A stretch of DNA of 64,000 nucleotides from Acridotheres tristis. Its lineage: Eukaryota; Chordata; Aves; Passeriformes; Sturnidae. Made by a program: the position numbers and the translations under genes. The notes beneath the pieces were generated by a model. The model did no database searches. It was not told the origin of the DNA and worked only from the letters and a program-made list of their open reading frames with translations. The stretch covers positions 4,227,491 through 4,291,490 of the forward strand of contig CM072905.1 in assembly GCA_037013685.1 (NCBI GenBank). The letters are read 5' to 3'. Below, piece by piece: positions 36,601 to 50,996 of this stretch (position 1 is its first letter; every line of letters starts with the position of its first letter).

Positions 36601-39600
36601 CTGGCCTCAGCCTCCAGGAATTTAACTGATATATGGTATCGGTTGTGGAATAAATCCCTCAGAAGTTACAAGCCTCTGTACCGAGCTTGCAGCTCATTTC
36701 CACATCTCTCCACCAGGGTAGGGCCACCCCACACTTGTCCCTGCAGGATAAGGGAAAGCAGCTGCTGTGAGATGATAGTGAGTGATAGCTGCAGTGCACT
36801 GGGAATTGTGCTGCTTCCCACAGCCTTGGTACCAGCCTTAGGGGGAAACAAGAAGGGTGGCAACCCCTTTATAATCCCCTCGTGACTAAGGCCATGCCCA
36901 CCCAGCTCTCTTGGGATGGAGGTGTGGGCAGCTTTCCCTGGCTGGTCCACTGTTCCAGCTGGGCTCTTCCCACTCCTGGAAGTAAATGGCATTAGCACTT
37001 TTCACATTCCAGCCCTCCTGCCTGGCCCGATCCTGGCAAATCCTTAATTGCAGATAAACCAAAGCACGCAGGTGCTTCAGAACCAGCCCGTTCAGAAGCA
37101 TCAGGAATCAAGTCCCTGTGCATACTGGTGACACAAGGCCTCCCAGCCACCACCTCAGCACTGCAGCCAGGGTGCTGAGCACTCTGTGCTGAACTTTGCC
37201 TCCGTGTCACTCCTTAGCTAGACAGCTCCCAATTAACAACCTTGTGTGGGCCCAACCAGCTCTAGACAGTATTTTCAAATATGACCACTGTGAAAGGAAA
37301 AAAAAAAAATAGGTCAAGAGGATTATGCAGGGTGACTAATGATTGCTGCATGCTGGGCTGAGATGTGAAGTCTGGCTGTGTTTTCAAAGGTGCATAATAT
37401 GTCCTTGTCTGACCTGTGGTGCTGTTGACACTTTTTCTGAGTTGATGCCTTCTCACAAATTCCCATTAGGCTGGAAGCTTGAACACCCACCATGAATGAT
37501 GGCAGCTGAATGTAAGGACTATCAAACTTTGCTGAACTCCCATTTAAGTTTCACTTCATTTCTTAAAAGCCAGGGAGCAGAGGCAATTATTTAACTGTCA
37601 AGCCCTTTTGGAGTTGTTTGCTGAGGGATGTGACTGCTGTTCTCAGACTTGGGGCAGGACATGTTAATTCCATGACAGTTCTCTGGAGTTGGACAAGAGA
37701 TAAGAGGAGAGGGCTACTCTGCTCAGTGGAGCTGGCAACTATGGTCAGCTGAATGTGCCCTGCCAGCCAGCCTGCCATGCAGACAGTCAGAACTCATAGT
37801 TTTATCCTTATTTTACTGATAGAGAGGACAGCATAGTATATAGAGGGCATGGTTCAGCTGCCCTTCCCAAAAACACAGGAGGTTTGTAGCAATAGGAAAA
37901 TTAATTCATAATTCAGCTGTTTTCTTTCCTGGTCCTGTGTCTAGCATTAGAGTCCCTCCAAATACACCCTTCATCAACAAGGAAGTTAGAATTAATTTTT
38001 CTTGGCTGACAAATGTTCCTTAGCCTAGTATTTGTATCAACTTCTCCATCCTGGTCACAGAAATATGACCCTTTATAGCTACAGAAACTGTAAGAAAAAG
38101 CAACTCAGCTATAGCTCAGCCAAACCTACAGTTCCCCACAGGAACTCTGGGGCAACAAGTGCTGCATCAGCCTGAGAGAATTACAGAAAGCAGCCTTTTG
38201 TTTCTATTATAGTCCCTTCACAGGCACTAAGACTATAAATATCACCAGAGAGAAGTTTCCTCGACAAACACAAACATACAGGAAAAACATAACCTCTGGT
38301 TCAGCTTCACTGTGAAGAGGAACTGGGAGACATTTGGTGTGAGACTGCAAGGCCTTGCACATGGGCTGCTGGCAGCCTGGCAAGAGCAGGCTGTGATGAT
38401 GCCAGACTGGGTGATGCTGGGCTGAGCCTGGAGCAGGGAACAGCAGGTGCAGATCTGCTGTAGGAGGCAAGACACCTTCAATTCATACAACATTTATTTC
38501 AGGATGCCTCAGGGAAAACTCCCAGCTTCAGCAGAAATGTACAGCTGCCAATAAAGCTCACGAGTGTGGGCAAGGCTGTGACAATATTAGCACCATCCAG
38601 ACCTTTCACACTGATTTGCACCTTTTGAGTGAAGTTTGCATTTATACAAAGCACGAGGAAGGGCAGCACCTACATCTACCTTTGGCAGATTCTACACTGG
38701 CCAAAGGACTGAAATTCCTCACTATAGCAAGAGCAAAGCTCTGTGACTGAGTGTGACTGGGGTCCCACTGAGACATTGCTAAATCCAGGCTTGTAGAAGG
38801 CTTGAGCTCCTCACTCCTGAGGTACAGCACAGAGGATCCACTTCCTCCCAATTGTTAGATCTCTGCAATCACAGGCTGAGAAGAATAATTTTGTACAAAT
38901 TCCCCGATTTAAATCAACCCCAAAGTGACAAGAATAGTTTTCTTGCTTTTTAAGGAAAAGCCTGCTGGAACTAACAGTGTGATTGTTCCATAAATCAATT
39001 TCTTTCCCAAGTGTAAAATCTCCACTTGCTCATTCTGTGTCTTTCATCCTAATTAAATAGTGATGTGAAGTAATCAGCAGTATTGTCAATGGCTCAATGG
39101 CCTGGTGCTGCACAGATACTTCTGAATATACAATATTAGAGGGAAATGAAGCTAATGAAGATTCCCACCCAGGATCTGCACCATGACCTGCACTGCAGGC
39201 TGGAAACCTAAAATCCACTAAAAACCAAGACACCCCACGATTGTGAGGTGAGTTCAGCCAAGGGCCTGCAGTGCTCCATGTTCTGTAAAGCACAGGTCAT
39301 GCAAGGGGCCCTCCCTGTGCTAAATATGACCTTTCTTTACCATTTCAGCAGGGAGCAAAATACATCTTTCATATTGTATTTCCATAATCTGCTCAAATTA
39401 AAACACTGAACTACTCTTAAAAACTTATTCCTGCCCTTGACACTCACGTCTCCCTTCTAATTAATCACGTTCAGTATGGAAGTGTTCAGATGCCATGAGA
39501 AAAGATGTCGTGTGAGGCAGTGAGTTGTCAGCACGGGGGGAAACTTTGAGACCCCCTGAGTCATCTGAGAAGCAGTTCCAGATGGTGAAATGCCTCAGGA

Positions 39601-42464
39601 AGCAAAAGGCGTGTGGTCCATGTGCTTCTTGTTACCCACGGGCCCTCGTGGAAGTGTCAGGAGCACCAAGGCAGCCCCAGCCTCCTGGGAAGTGGCATGT
39701 GGTGCCTCCCCAAGCAGACCTGGACCTGCCAGCCCCAGGGAGCCATGCTAACAGAGCTAAGAGGGGATGTCCTAACACAGTCTGAACTCCTGGGACCCTA
39801 TTCAGGAGAGTCCTTCCTCTCTTGGGTATCAGTTCCCTCACAGGAAAAAACACATTGCATAGGAAGGTGAGTCCATGCACAATGCAAGTGTCTAAGTCAA
39901 ACTAAGTGATCGTTTCATTCAGTAAATCTTGAAATACTCCTACTAGTGCTGGTTTCTTCCCTTTCCAATGTCTTCCTTCTAAAATGAAGTGATCCTGTCC
40001 TCCCAGGAGAGAGGCAAAGGAGCACACGACAGGCACTATAAAAATATAATCAAGAGAGCCTCTCTTCCTGTGAAGGTTTTTGATCTAGTAAGGCTACAGA
40101 CAAGCTAGAGGAAAAGCATGTACCTCAACAGTACAGCAAGCAATGCCCTGGCTCTGAGTCAGGAAACATCTGACAATTTTGTTTATGGGGGAAATTAGCA
40201 ACCTTCAATAACTGCAGAGAAAGTGCTCCAGGGCTTTCCCCAGCCCTAGGACCTTGCCTCAAGAAGCACATGGGGCAGTGTTATTCAGTGTATTTCACTG
40301 TTAAACTCGTCTTTGTAAGCCACAGGGTATCAAGTCACTCTTGGCAGGGCACCTTCTGCAATATCTGAGCACAAACTCTTTCCCCTTTGATTTGAGAACC
40401 ACAACATGACACAGGATGTCTCCTGATGGCAGTGTTTTGTCAGGGTGCAGTAATCTGAGAAGGCTTCCTCAGAGTTTCTTTACAGGCAAGGAATTGTACT
40501 AGAGAACAGCTGAACTCTGAATTTACTGCACAAAACTCCCTTTTATAATTCCCCATAATATCTCCCATTGGCTTGGCAGTGAGACAAACAGAAACATTTA
40601 AGTGCAGTTTCAAAACACAGTGGAAAGAGAAAGCTGGTGATTTACTCTGCCTCTTGACTGACAGCTTCCCAGGTGACAAACCTGTGGCAGCTCCCACAGC
40701 CAGATAACCCTGCAAAGTGTGATTCATAGTGGGATGGTTGTTGATCCTTGTGCTGAACAGTTCAGAGGAAAACAAATATCTGTGAAAGGCAATATTTATC
40801 TATTAGTCTCATAAAATACTCTACATAACTGATTTCCATAAAAATCAGATCTCAGAGGTACAGTGAAATACTGACTTCATTCATTATTCAGGACTCCTCA
40901 CTTTTTCACAATAATAACTTGTCTGTGAAATATTCTGAGGAGTGACAGGCCATTTTAAATTCTGAAACTCTGAAAACCCAAAAAGAAACCCTGTCGAAGG
41001 TGAAGGTGTAAGAGTTGAAGGAAAGATATAAATGGGTAAAGCTCCTACTGTAATAGTCTCAAAAGCTTACAAGGTGAGAAAAAAAAACCCCAACCAGCTC
41101 AGCAGGAACACAAGCTTGTTTCTCTCATGTTCTTAAGCTGATTTTTATCATCTAAGAATCTGACAAACAGTTCTTCACGGTTCTTCAATACCCCTCTCCA
41201 TTCTGGACAGGTTCCCACCTTCCATGCACTAGACCTTTCCATGATTGTGCCTTAGGGCATTGTAACCATATGGTCCATCTCCTGATCAAAGACACGTGCC
41301 CCAGTTACCCACGAAAGTGCTCCCCAATGGCATCAGCCTTCAAGGACACAATAATTAAGAACTCATTGAAGCAAAGAACACCAATAATTTTTTCAACATG
41401 CATATGGCAGTAATAAATGCAGAACAGTTACAGATACAGGAAACCTCTTGTGGAGACTATGCAAAAATATGCAAGGTTCTGTCTGTTGCTCTGTCACCAA
41501 AACAGGACAAACATCCTCTCTGCTGGTGGAAGAAGGTGGCAGCACAGTCAAGTAAGTTGAGAAGTTCCCCCCATTTTAAATGAAGTCAAGCTTTGTTAGA
41601 GTGTGAATAAATTTCTACCATGGGCAAGACAATTTACCTAAGTATTGCACTGTTCTATACAAATGGGTAAAAAAAAATCTGATGTATTTTACACTATATT
41701 TATGTATTTATTTATGTATTTGCTGTACCTATCAAAGGGTGCAGAGCCTGCAATCTTTCTCTCCTCCAGTCATTATCCTGCTTGGCTCTACGTGGTGCTG
41801 CACAAACACACACTGAGAAAGCCTCTTCCCCAAACAAGATGGAGTGGCCAGAGACTGATGCCCAAAGGCAACAAACAGGCAGGATTCACACCAGGGCTGT
41901 CTCCTCACTGACTCTCAGGCACCACAGTTGAGGACAAATTCAAACCTCTTGGAAAGTCAAACAATTTGTTATCACAGTCTTATTTACACAGGCTGGCACG
42001 AGCTCCAAAGAATCTCCCTTTTTGATTTGCCTTTTCTACTTTGTGCATTCCCTTTCCAAACCCTTCCTAGCCCTGGTGGTTCAGACTGAGCCACCAGATT
42101 CTCACACTGTTGGCCCAAAACGCTCATCTGCATTTGTGTCAGCTCTCTATCAACACTGCCATGGTTATATTATTATTCCAACTTAACTTCCTAGCAGCTT
42201 ATCATAACCAAGTTCCAAAACAAGCCTGGGACCCAGGGCACACATCCACCCAAACTGCTGCTCTGTCTCAAGGCCTGTTCCCCAGCTGAAGCTGGAGTCA
42301 GCTGGGCGTTTACAGTAACAGCCTGGGTAAAAAGGTGAGCCAAACAGCAAGTTTGGCAAATTAAATCCTAATTAACAAGGCCTCTCAGGGGCCTAATTAA
42401 TCTTGCCTAGATTTCCCTAAACTCAGAAAACGTAACAATTGACAGTTTCTTTCCTATTTCTCAC

Positions 42465-42528
42465 CTGTAGCTGTTGCAGCAAGGACATTTTCACTCCACT
42501 TTAACCAGTGGCAAAACTGGTTCAGGTT
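42465..42528 (-). other. Candidate cassette exon in RAB11FIP4 intron 3
   Basis: On the minus strand, a pyrimidine-rich acceptor (CATTTCTTTCCTTGCAG) is followed by 64 bp that stay open in the phase exon 3 requires, then ACAG with GTGAGA as donor. The frame reads NLNQFCHWLKWSENVLAATA and one more Thr, ending in phase 1. I recognise no homology, and the mammalian protein has no such insert that I know of. A 64-bp insert would shift the frame of a phase 0 exon 4. Exon-like pairs of this kind do arise by chance in 40 kb of intron. Confidence 0.2.
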
Positions 42529-42903
42529 CTGCAAGGAAAGAAATGATCTCCCTGTTCCACTGAGCTTAGGATGAACCTCAGCAGACTCTTGCTGGCACGT
42601 AATTGCTCAACAGAAGCTGCATTTCTCTGCATCCCCATCCTAGACAGGGCCTCTGTGTCCCTGACTGAAAGAAGGTCAAATAGCCCATATCTCTTCTTAA
42701 TTTTTAATCGCAATTTCATGCTGTTATTTCAGCTGCTGGAGGCAGTGTAGCACAAATCCCTCAGGAGTAATTCCTAGATACTCTCTTGTAGGCTGGCCTA
42801 CTTTTTCTTCCTGTTCAGTTACAAATTGCTTCTCTGAGCCCAGATGTGTGACAGTGCTGGCAAAGCCTGCCTCCACCCAAAGACATTCTACACTGCAGCG
42901 TGT

Positions 42904-42924
42904 AAAAAAACAAACAAACAAACA
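42904..42924 (+). repeat. (CAAA)n microsatellite
   Basis: A short A run followed by four CAAA-type units in intronic sequence. Confidence 0.8.
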
Positions 42925-44573
42925 ACTTAAAACATTTCGATTCTTCTCCAGTTTCTAAAAACAGACAGGATAATCAAGATCTCATTTCAGCTCTGTAAGC
43001 CCAGCTGAGTACGATGATTTAATTTTAAAGAGTTCTGTTGCCTCTGATGCAGGGCATTGCCATGGTCCCCCTGTGGCAGAGTCCCACAGCAGGACCAGGT
43101 CACAGCCCTGCCAGGAAAACCTGGGGGGGACACCTGAGTGAGCAGGACAAAGCCCACGTGGTTTTGTGGGGACTTGGGATGTGGCAAGAGCTGGGACTGT
43201 CATGAGAGAAGAAGGACGTGGGAAAGGTGTCCTGGAGCTTTCATAACTGGGAAAAGAATTGAGCAATTTCATGAACTGTCTGGGTCACTTTGGTGGCAAC
43301 TCTTGAGGCTACTGAAATCCTGTATTTGAACCCTGAAATACACACAGCAAGAGCTGTGTGACAGAAACTACTCCTGTAAGATTTCACCTATGGAAGAATG
43401 CTTTTATTTTAGTGGGAAAATTTCTAGCAGTATGTGCAGCTATCATTTTGCAAAATGAAAGAAGCTACCTTTAAAAAACAACTCTGCTCTCAGGTTCGTC
43501 AGCGAGTTAAAAGGCAGAAAAGAAACAGTCAGATCCTTTTTGTTTGCTTGTGCAATGAGGGATTTTGCTGGCTTAATCAGCTAGAACATCCCTCTGTGGT
43601 TGACTTTCTCTTTACAGTTTTATAGCAACCTGAAATCTTGGTTTTATCAACCAGCTTTTACACGCTTACATAGAAATTTCTTCTTCTGGAAAAAAAAACA
43701 AACAACAACCAAACCCACAAATAAAAAGAAAACAACCAATTTGAACCAATGTTATTTACTAAAAAAACTCAAACCTGTATTTCAATTTCACAGCCTCATC
43801 ACTGTAAATATTCCAAGAAGAAAAAAAGACGATTGTGATCGTCCCACAATCTTCCACAAATGAAGCAGAAATTTCCCCAAGCAGCAAGGAGAAATGATGC
43901 AAAGTAGAATAAGAAATAATAAAATAATTTTAAAATCAAGAAAGAAAGAGACAGTGTCAGTTTATGAGCTAGGGGACAAAGATTTCCTTGTCATGCAAGT
44001 GTCAAGAAACCCAGTAAATGCTGTGTGCCCTGCCCTCACACAGCTACTTTTATTACAGGTATTTTGGTATTCCCCAAGGGCTTGTTCACCACATTCTGAC
44101 CAGGCAGTTGCACTTCTTTCACAGGAACACAGCAAGGTGAGTGCTGTCATAATATTCCTTTGCTTTTGTTGCTAAGAATGCTGTACTCAAGACACACCAC
44201 AAATTGAAGTGGACAGATTTTCAGTACATCAAACAAAAGGTACAAAAACCACAAAGCCATGCTTACCTGAAGGATTAAATCAATAGGGATGTGACTTACT
44301 CTATAAAAGACACCAAATTTTAGCTTTCAGTCATTTCACAGCTTCTGCCTAAGGCCTGTGCTGTGGGAGGACGGATTATAAGAGAACAGAGATAGTGCTG
44401 AAGGAAATCTCATTGCAGCTGTACTCATTACCAGAGTGGGAACAGCCTTGCCCCTTAATAGGTCCAGTGAGTGGACATAGTGACAGCAATGTCCAGTGAG
44501 GCTGAGTGTTAAAAAATATGAGTGAGGTTAGCTGGTTGAGAGTCAGCTGGAGTCTGCTGGCTGTGCTGTGGAA

Positions 44574-44664
44574 GGGTCAGGTATTTGTGCAAGGGACTGA
44601 AAGGGTGAGATGTATGGGAGACACACAGGGTCAGGTGGTTGTGCTAGGGACTGGAAGGAGTTAG
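44574..44664 (+). repeat. Imperfect direct duplication with 54-bp offset
   Basis: GGGTCAGGTATTTGTGCAAG at 44574 recurs as GGGTCAGGTGGTTGTGCTAG at 44628, and similarity continues through GGGACTG and a following AAGG-type stretch. A purine-rich run follows at about 44676-44705. The minus strand reads as a Pro/Ser-rich 99-codon frame with a matching internal repeat, with no recognisable family. It could be a local duplication or the remnant of an old retroviral leader; I cannot decide. Confidence 0.6.
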
Positions 44665-47600
44665 CCAGTCCTGCAGAAGGAAGAGAGAAAGAAGGAGAGA
44701 AAGAGTCACTGTTGTGTGGAGCTGCCTGTGGGAAGTTTACAGAGAGAAAGGTCTGAGTGTTTTTAAGATAATCAGGGACTGACACTTGCATTGGTTGTGA
44801 GTCCACTGTCAATTGGTGCCCTGTATGAGGAGCAGGAGACAATACTGTTCCATAGCTTAAATTGGTTTATCCAAGGATGGGAGGAATATTTTGCCATGGC
44901 AACTGACAATTTCAGAAGAAACACCCCCAAAACTGTGCTCTGCCAGAAAATCAGCAGATGAAAAGGTTGAAGATAATGCCTCAGAAAGAAAATTGAGACA
45001 GAAAATGTCTATTAAACAGTGGTTCTGCCAAAGAGAGAGACGACAGGCTCCAAAATGGTAAAGCTCTGAATGCTATACAAAACTCTACCTGGGCCACAGA
45101 ACAAAAAAAAAAACGAAAAAAAGAGACATAGATAACAATAAGTGTACAAAATTACTTTCCTACGGATGCCTTGAAGGATGCTCCAGTTGGAGATTCATCT
45201 CTGTTGCCAAGTCACAGCTGTGATATCTGAACCAGGCAGTCACACTTCCCCCTGTCTCAAACCACCCAGCTAAATTCAGTCCTAAGAAACAGTAAATTCT
45301 AACTCAGAGAAAACCCTGTCACAAATTCAGCCCAGATGCTGGATTCTAACAGGGCACTACCTGAATCAACACTTTGCACTGAGAAACTCCATTCTGAGTG
45401 CTGAGGCTTCTTTTCCAGGTCACCCCTCAGCCCTGCTGGCCTCAGACACTGTGGCTGCATTTGGGGTGTTGTGCCAAGAACTGGGTGGGGAAAGATTTCT
45501 CCAGCCTGCAAGCTCTGAGATCTCAGAGTATTTTGTTGGCCTAGCCCAGGATGAGAAAGTCAAAAACTCAGATTTCTCTCTAAAGAAAACCCAAAACATA
45601 TTTTGAGAAAGAGAAGAACTAATTTTGATCAGGCCAGAGTCTCTCATTTCTTTTGAGTTATTTTATGTGTGTTTTATATCACAACTGAGCAAAAATTACT
45701 TCAGGGACAAAGTAATTTCCCCTTTAAAATGTCAACGTGTGATGTTTCACCAAATCAAAAATGCAAGCTGGGTTTAAAAAAGAAAATAATCCTCATCTCT
45801 TTTATGGCTGTGTTTGGAGGAGTTGGCATTTATTTTGTTGAAGGTGCCTGCCTTGCCCCAAGTGCAGAGCTGCTCATTCTCGGTCCAACAGTCCTTCAGG
45901 GCAGCATTTCAGAGCACTTCAGCCAGAGAGGCAGGTTATTTTTATGCAGGTGTTTTGACCAAGGACAGTTATTTTTGCATGTATGCACAAACCTAAAAAA
46001 TAAAATTCAGACTATCCCCAGGTGAAAGCAGGCAGTTTCCATGTAAATGAATCCCAAATGGGGGCACACTGTGCTCTTCATTGCTTTTGGTAATTTCTCA
46101 CAGAGGGTTTCTCAGCAGTTGTAGTTAATGTTGCTTTTTGATACTCAAAAAAAATAGGAAAAACGAATTGCTGAGAGTGTTGCCTGTAGATGTTCCAATA
46201 AACTTCTCACTGGTGCAGACAGTGCACCCTGCCTGTGTGAAATCCTGCCCAGGAACAGGCACTTTTATCTCTCTATAACTGTGTGGCCGTACTTTCCCAA
46301 GCTTTTCTCCCACCTTACCCCTGCAGTGAGGATTTGGACAATGATCTCAGGAACAGCCCCAGTGGTTGATCTAACACCTGCCAGGGTCTAAGAAGTGTTT
46401 CTACCAATTTCAGCAGGGGATAGGATCAATCCTGAGGCTGGGCCTCCCAAAAGGAGATGCTGAACATCTTTATTTCTCAGGGGATGCAGCAGAGGCAGAG
46501 GGGAAGGAGAATCTGGCAGATTTAGAAGCACAGGATGTAACAGAGACTTTGGATGTACAGGTGCCATGGTGGCAGCAGGACACAGGAACCCTGCAGAAAC
46601 TTGGCAAAGGGAGCAATTTGCAAACATGCACTGTGTGATCCCAGGGGAGCAAAACCAACACACAATTCTGCCCAACAACAATGGCAACTCGATGGTCAAG
46701 GTGGAGTCAGAATACATGAGATGAAAATTAAAAATATTGTGGTTACAGACTCTCCTGCTACTACCTTCCACAGCCTAGTGGGAAAAACCCATTTGTATTA
46801 CAGTGTTTTCACAGTGCAGAAGGCTCCTCTGCTCTGACACAGGTGTCTGCAGATATCCTCAAACAGCTAGTGGGGAGAAAAACTTTTTTCAGAAGCTGGT
46901 TAGGGACTCCTAATTGCTACTGAAAATATTTTCAAAGCAGCAGATCAGCCAGCAGTCCCAGCTCCATCCCAGAGGCAAACACAATTTATTTGTCATGTTT
47001 CAACAATTTTTCTGCTGTTCATATAGTGTAATTAATCACTTGGCAGGCAGGGGAACACACAGAGGACTGAAAAGGCAGCTCATGCTTTGATATGCAGCGA
47101 TCATCCTGTACTTTGGTAAGAGAGATTCACTCTTATTTACAGATGGGAACAGAAGAAAAAAGGTATGTGGCAACTCCATACAGCAACAATTAATACGGAA
47201 TAAACAGCTTTGATTAAAACAAAGACCCTGCTATTACTGTACTTTACCACATGCTCTTACACTGGTTTGCATGTATGGCTTTGGCCATTGATTCCAGATG
47301 AAAAGGCAACAACTCACATGTAAAAATAGTCTGTCCCTTCACAAGGAGCACTCAGAAGTGCCCTGCTAGCTGATGGTGAGAGGCTCTAAGATCTGTCCTT
47401 CATCCTCCTCTTCTGTCATCTGTTGGGGTGATCTAGATTCAGGCTCCCTTCAAATTTGAGCAGCCAAAATACACCAGGTGAAGAGCTGACAAAGGAGCTC
47501 CTGTTCTCATTCTGTTTCTCTAAACTTAGGTGCTCAGGCAGAACAGCACCTAGACACACACACCACTGCTTCTCAGGGCTTGCAATGCAAATCTTGGCCA

Positions 47601-50600
47601 GGGAGCTGCAGATGCAGCCAGCCAAATTCCCTGTGAGTCCTGTGGCTAGTGCTCCCAGCTGGCTGGGTGCCCGGGAAGGCCCAGAGCCAGCCATTTGGAA
47701 ATATGAGACACAGGCACTCTGCTTTGTTTGAGCTGCCTCAATGTGGGCCTGGGTTTTCACACACCAACTTCAGCTGCAGACTTTGTGTTGGTTACCATCT
47801 CCAAAAGGCTGTCCAAGGGCTCTGAAGTGCTACCAGATGCCCTCCACAAAGCAAACTGGACTAGGGAAACTTTTGTCTCCCTTCAAACTGAAGCCAAAAC
47901 AAGAGTTGAGGCCATAGCAGCAAACACCGGGAAAGGAATTTGGGATTGACAAATTGGCTTCTGGCAAATTCTGAGTATTTCTATTACCTCTCTAAAGTCT
48001 GTGAGACAGAGAAATTATACTAATAAACAGCACTCGACTGAAGCAGTGCCTCAAATGGAGCACAGTTCAGACTTTAACCAAATCCACAGACTCAATTCAG
48101 ACAGACAGAAATGGATTATTTATATGCCCCAAAGCTAAAGGGCTCTAGAACTGCTATCTCCTAACTGCAATCCCATCCTCCTAAATCTCTTTGTCCAAAG
48201 AGAAAACACACTCTGCAGCCTGAATCAATGCTGATGGAAGTCAGTGGAACATCCTGTAGTACCCAAGTTACCCTCTTTATGTTCTGCATATCACACCTTA
48301 ACAGCCTTGAGCTCAGAGCTCTCCATTTGCCTGTGACATCACTCACACAGCCTCCCAATACAGGCCATTAAGAACCTTTCATGGAATGGCCTTTACATTT
48401 TGAATTGCATACACAATAGGATGTTTTTCTGCCTTTTTTTTTTTCTGACAAAGTTTTCAGGCATTAAAAAGGCTTTTACTCTTTGTTTACACTAAAGAAA
48501 ATCAAAAAGTAAAACCAGGCCATTTAAAGAATGTCAAATTAAATGCCCCAAGCTCCTGGTATCAGGGGCTTTATATATCCCTTTAAATTAATTGCACTCC
48601 TTTATAATTAAAGGTTAGGCTGGGGGCTTGGCAGTTTCTTCTTCCCTATTTGACTCAACATATGCAAACAGCTGGATCAGTTCAGCACTTCACAGTGGCT
48701 CCTGTCACTTCATCCCACATCTTGGAATTACCTTCACCTCTTCAGTTTGCTGCCTTTGGGCTTCAGAAAGCTCCAGTACAGGGAGGGCAAGGAAAAATGA
48801 AAGCAGAGGACAGGGGAAAATAACTTGTGACAAGGATAAATCTCCCCTTCCTTTCAAGTCATGGTGTGAATGCAGAGACAGCATAACAATGAACCAGCTC
48901 AGTACCTGCCTTTGTGTAAGCACAGCCTCTTGGGTGGAATAAAAAAGATGTATTCCCTTTTAAAATATCTATTTGTACGATGACAGCAGTTGTGTCCTTC
49001 TGCTGCCTGGGAATTTGAGTGCACCTGAGAATTAGAGAGACATGCAAAGGGCGTACTGGGGTGAAAAACCAGATTAGACAGGCAGCTACCGTTTGTGCCA
49101 ATGGGAGCTGCCCATAAACCTGATTACAGCACCAGAAATTCACACTCATTAAGGTCTGGGAGATGTAAGGACAATTTATACATTTTAAGTGCGTTCTTCC
49201 TCGGGAACGGGGAACAAACGCCATGAATGGTGACAGCCTCAAATCCACCTGATCCTCAGTTCTCTGCTTCATCAGCTTGAAAATTCCAACTTCCTGCCAC
49301 AGCAAGGATCCTTAAGGCGGGAGCAGAGGCTGTTCACGCCTTTTCCCAGTCTTTAGCTGACATCTAGCGAACAGATTCCAAACTGCACCTGGAGGACCTG
49401 GAGATGGGAGAGGGAACCAGCCCCTCTGGAGGGCAGTGGTGCAGAGGAGCTGTGGGATAAGCATGGCATGTACAACAGTGCACACCATTCCCTGTCCTCC
49501 CCCCACCACGACAGCTCACCTGGCCTGGACAGGTGTGAAAGGACCTGGTTCTACTCCCAGGCTGTACAAATCCTGCACTGGCTCCATTAAGGGGGGCAAA
49601 CACTGCTGCAGGACCCACTGCAGTGGTGCCACCCCCTGCAGGGACCATCCAGGGGCTGGTGGACATCAGGAGTGACCAGCAAGGCTTCCAGCACAGCACT
49701 GTCAGATCAGCTCTTTCTGAACAGGGAGGGTTCACCCTCTGCCCCTCCCTCTCCCAGAGGCACAAATCCAGCACTCAAATGGGAAACTCAGCAGCTGCTA
49801 CCAGGATTAGCAACTGCAATTCCCACCCTCAGGCTCTCCTGGAGGACGAGGTGCAGTTTCCAGAGTTTTGTAGTTTGTCTTCACGAACTCTCCCAGCACA
49901 TCTTTGTGTGACAGCAGATGTGAAATCTCTAAGGAATACAGGCCCACCTGTCACCTGGGTTCAAAGAGTGTCAGAACCAGCCTGCAACGTCTGCACAGCA
50001 AGAGGGGAACATCGACTGTGTGCAGAGCTTGTTTCCGTTTTATAGCCTCTATCAGCTACAGCAAGCCAAGGAGTTTGGTTTATGGCATCTATTAAGGTAA
50101 CCAAGCAACAGCATGGTGGATATAAAACCAGGGATTTAGAAACAAGCAGAGTGGTGATGGACACTGAGGTGCAGGAAATGTCTGTATTTTTTGTATGGAC
50201 AGTAGAAACTGTTCCGTGTAACTGCACAGAGTGGTGTAACACCAGCTCACCAGCACACTTAGCACATCCTTCCTCAATACATGAGAATTGTCCTCACACT
50301 TCACTACCTGTGAAGGCAAAATGCTTTTCCTGTTGATTTCAGTATCATTTGCAGTGTAGAGCACCACTGACACACAATCCTCTGAATGCACGATGCTAAC
50401 TGCACCTTTAATCCTTACTTGGGTGGAGATGATTAAAACCAAAGTAAAGTGAAGGAGGGACAAAGAGATGCTAAAAGAAAAACTGAGCAGTGCTCTACTT
50501 CTTAGACTGCACAGACACTGGCAAATTAAGGATACGAATGAAGACCTTTAATGGTTTAAAAATATGCTACACCCACCAGCCAAAAATATTATCAAAGGTT

Positions 50601-50996
50601 TCACACGTGTATTGTTTCTAACAGCTGTTGAGTCCCTGTTTATTATCTGCATAAGGTCCCTGAGGACTTGTTCACCTACAAAGTTTGATTTAATTAGATA
50701 CAAATCAGTGTTTTCCATTTGTGAGGTGCCATGGAACTTGTACAGGGATCTCCCTTCACAGCCAGGTGAATACTGAGGGCTGTAAGAGGAACATTACCTA
50801 AATACCAAATACTTTCCCATCAGTTAACCCACGTTAAATGCAGCTAAAACAGTGTGGATGGCTTGCTAAGAGCCATGAACCTAGGAAGGAAGGGTCAACA
50901 GGCCAAGTAAAACAGCATTTACAATGATCCAGCTACACATCACTCCAGAGGTTTCCTCAGCCCACTAACATGAGATAGAATTAGTGCTTCTCTTAC

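Larger units (their letters stand above)
32881..50996. other. 5' part of RAB11FIP4 intron 3
   Basis: Begins (on the gene strand) with GTAAGA after exon 3. Contains the candidate cassette exon at 42465, the duplication at 44574 and short homopolymers. No exon matching the acidic middle region or coiled coils of RAB11FIP4 was found. Opposing strong donor-like sites sit close together near 36041 (minus, GTAAGTG) and 36082 (plus, CAG GTAAGC) without a convincing exon. Confidence 0.65.

Noticed and set aside
44268..44312. Minus-strand CAG/GTAAGC donor with an upstream TTTTATAG acceptor
   Set aside because: The short segment between them contains stops in the frame required and matches nothing.
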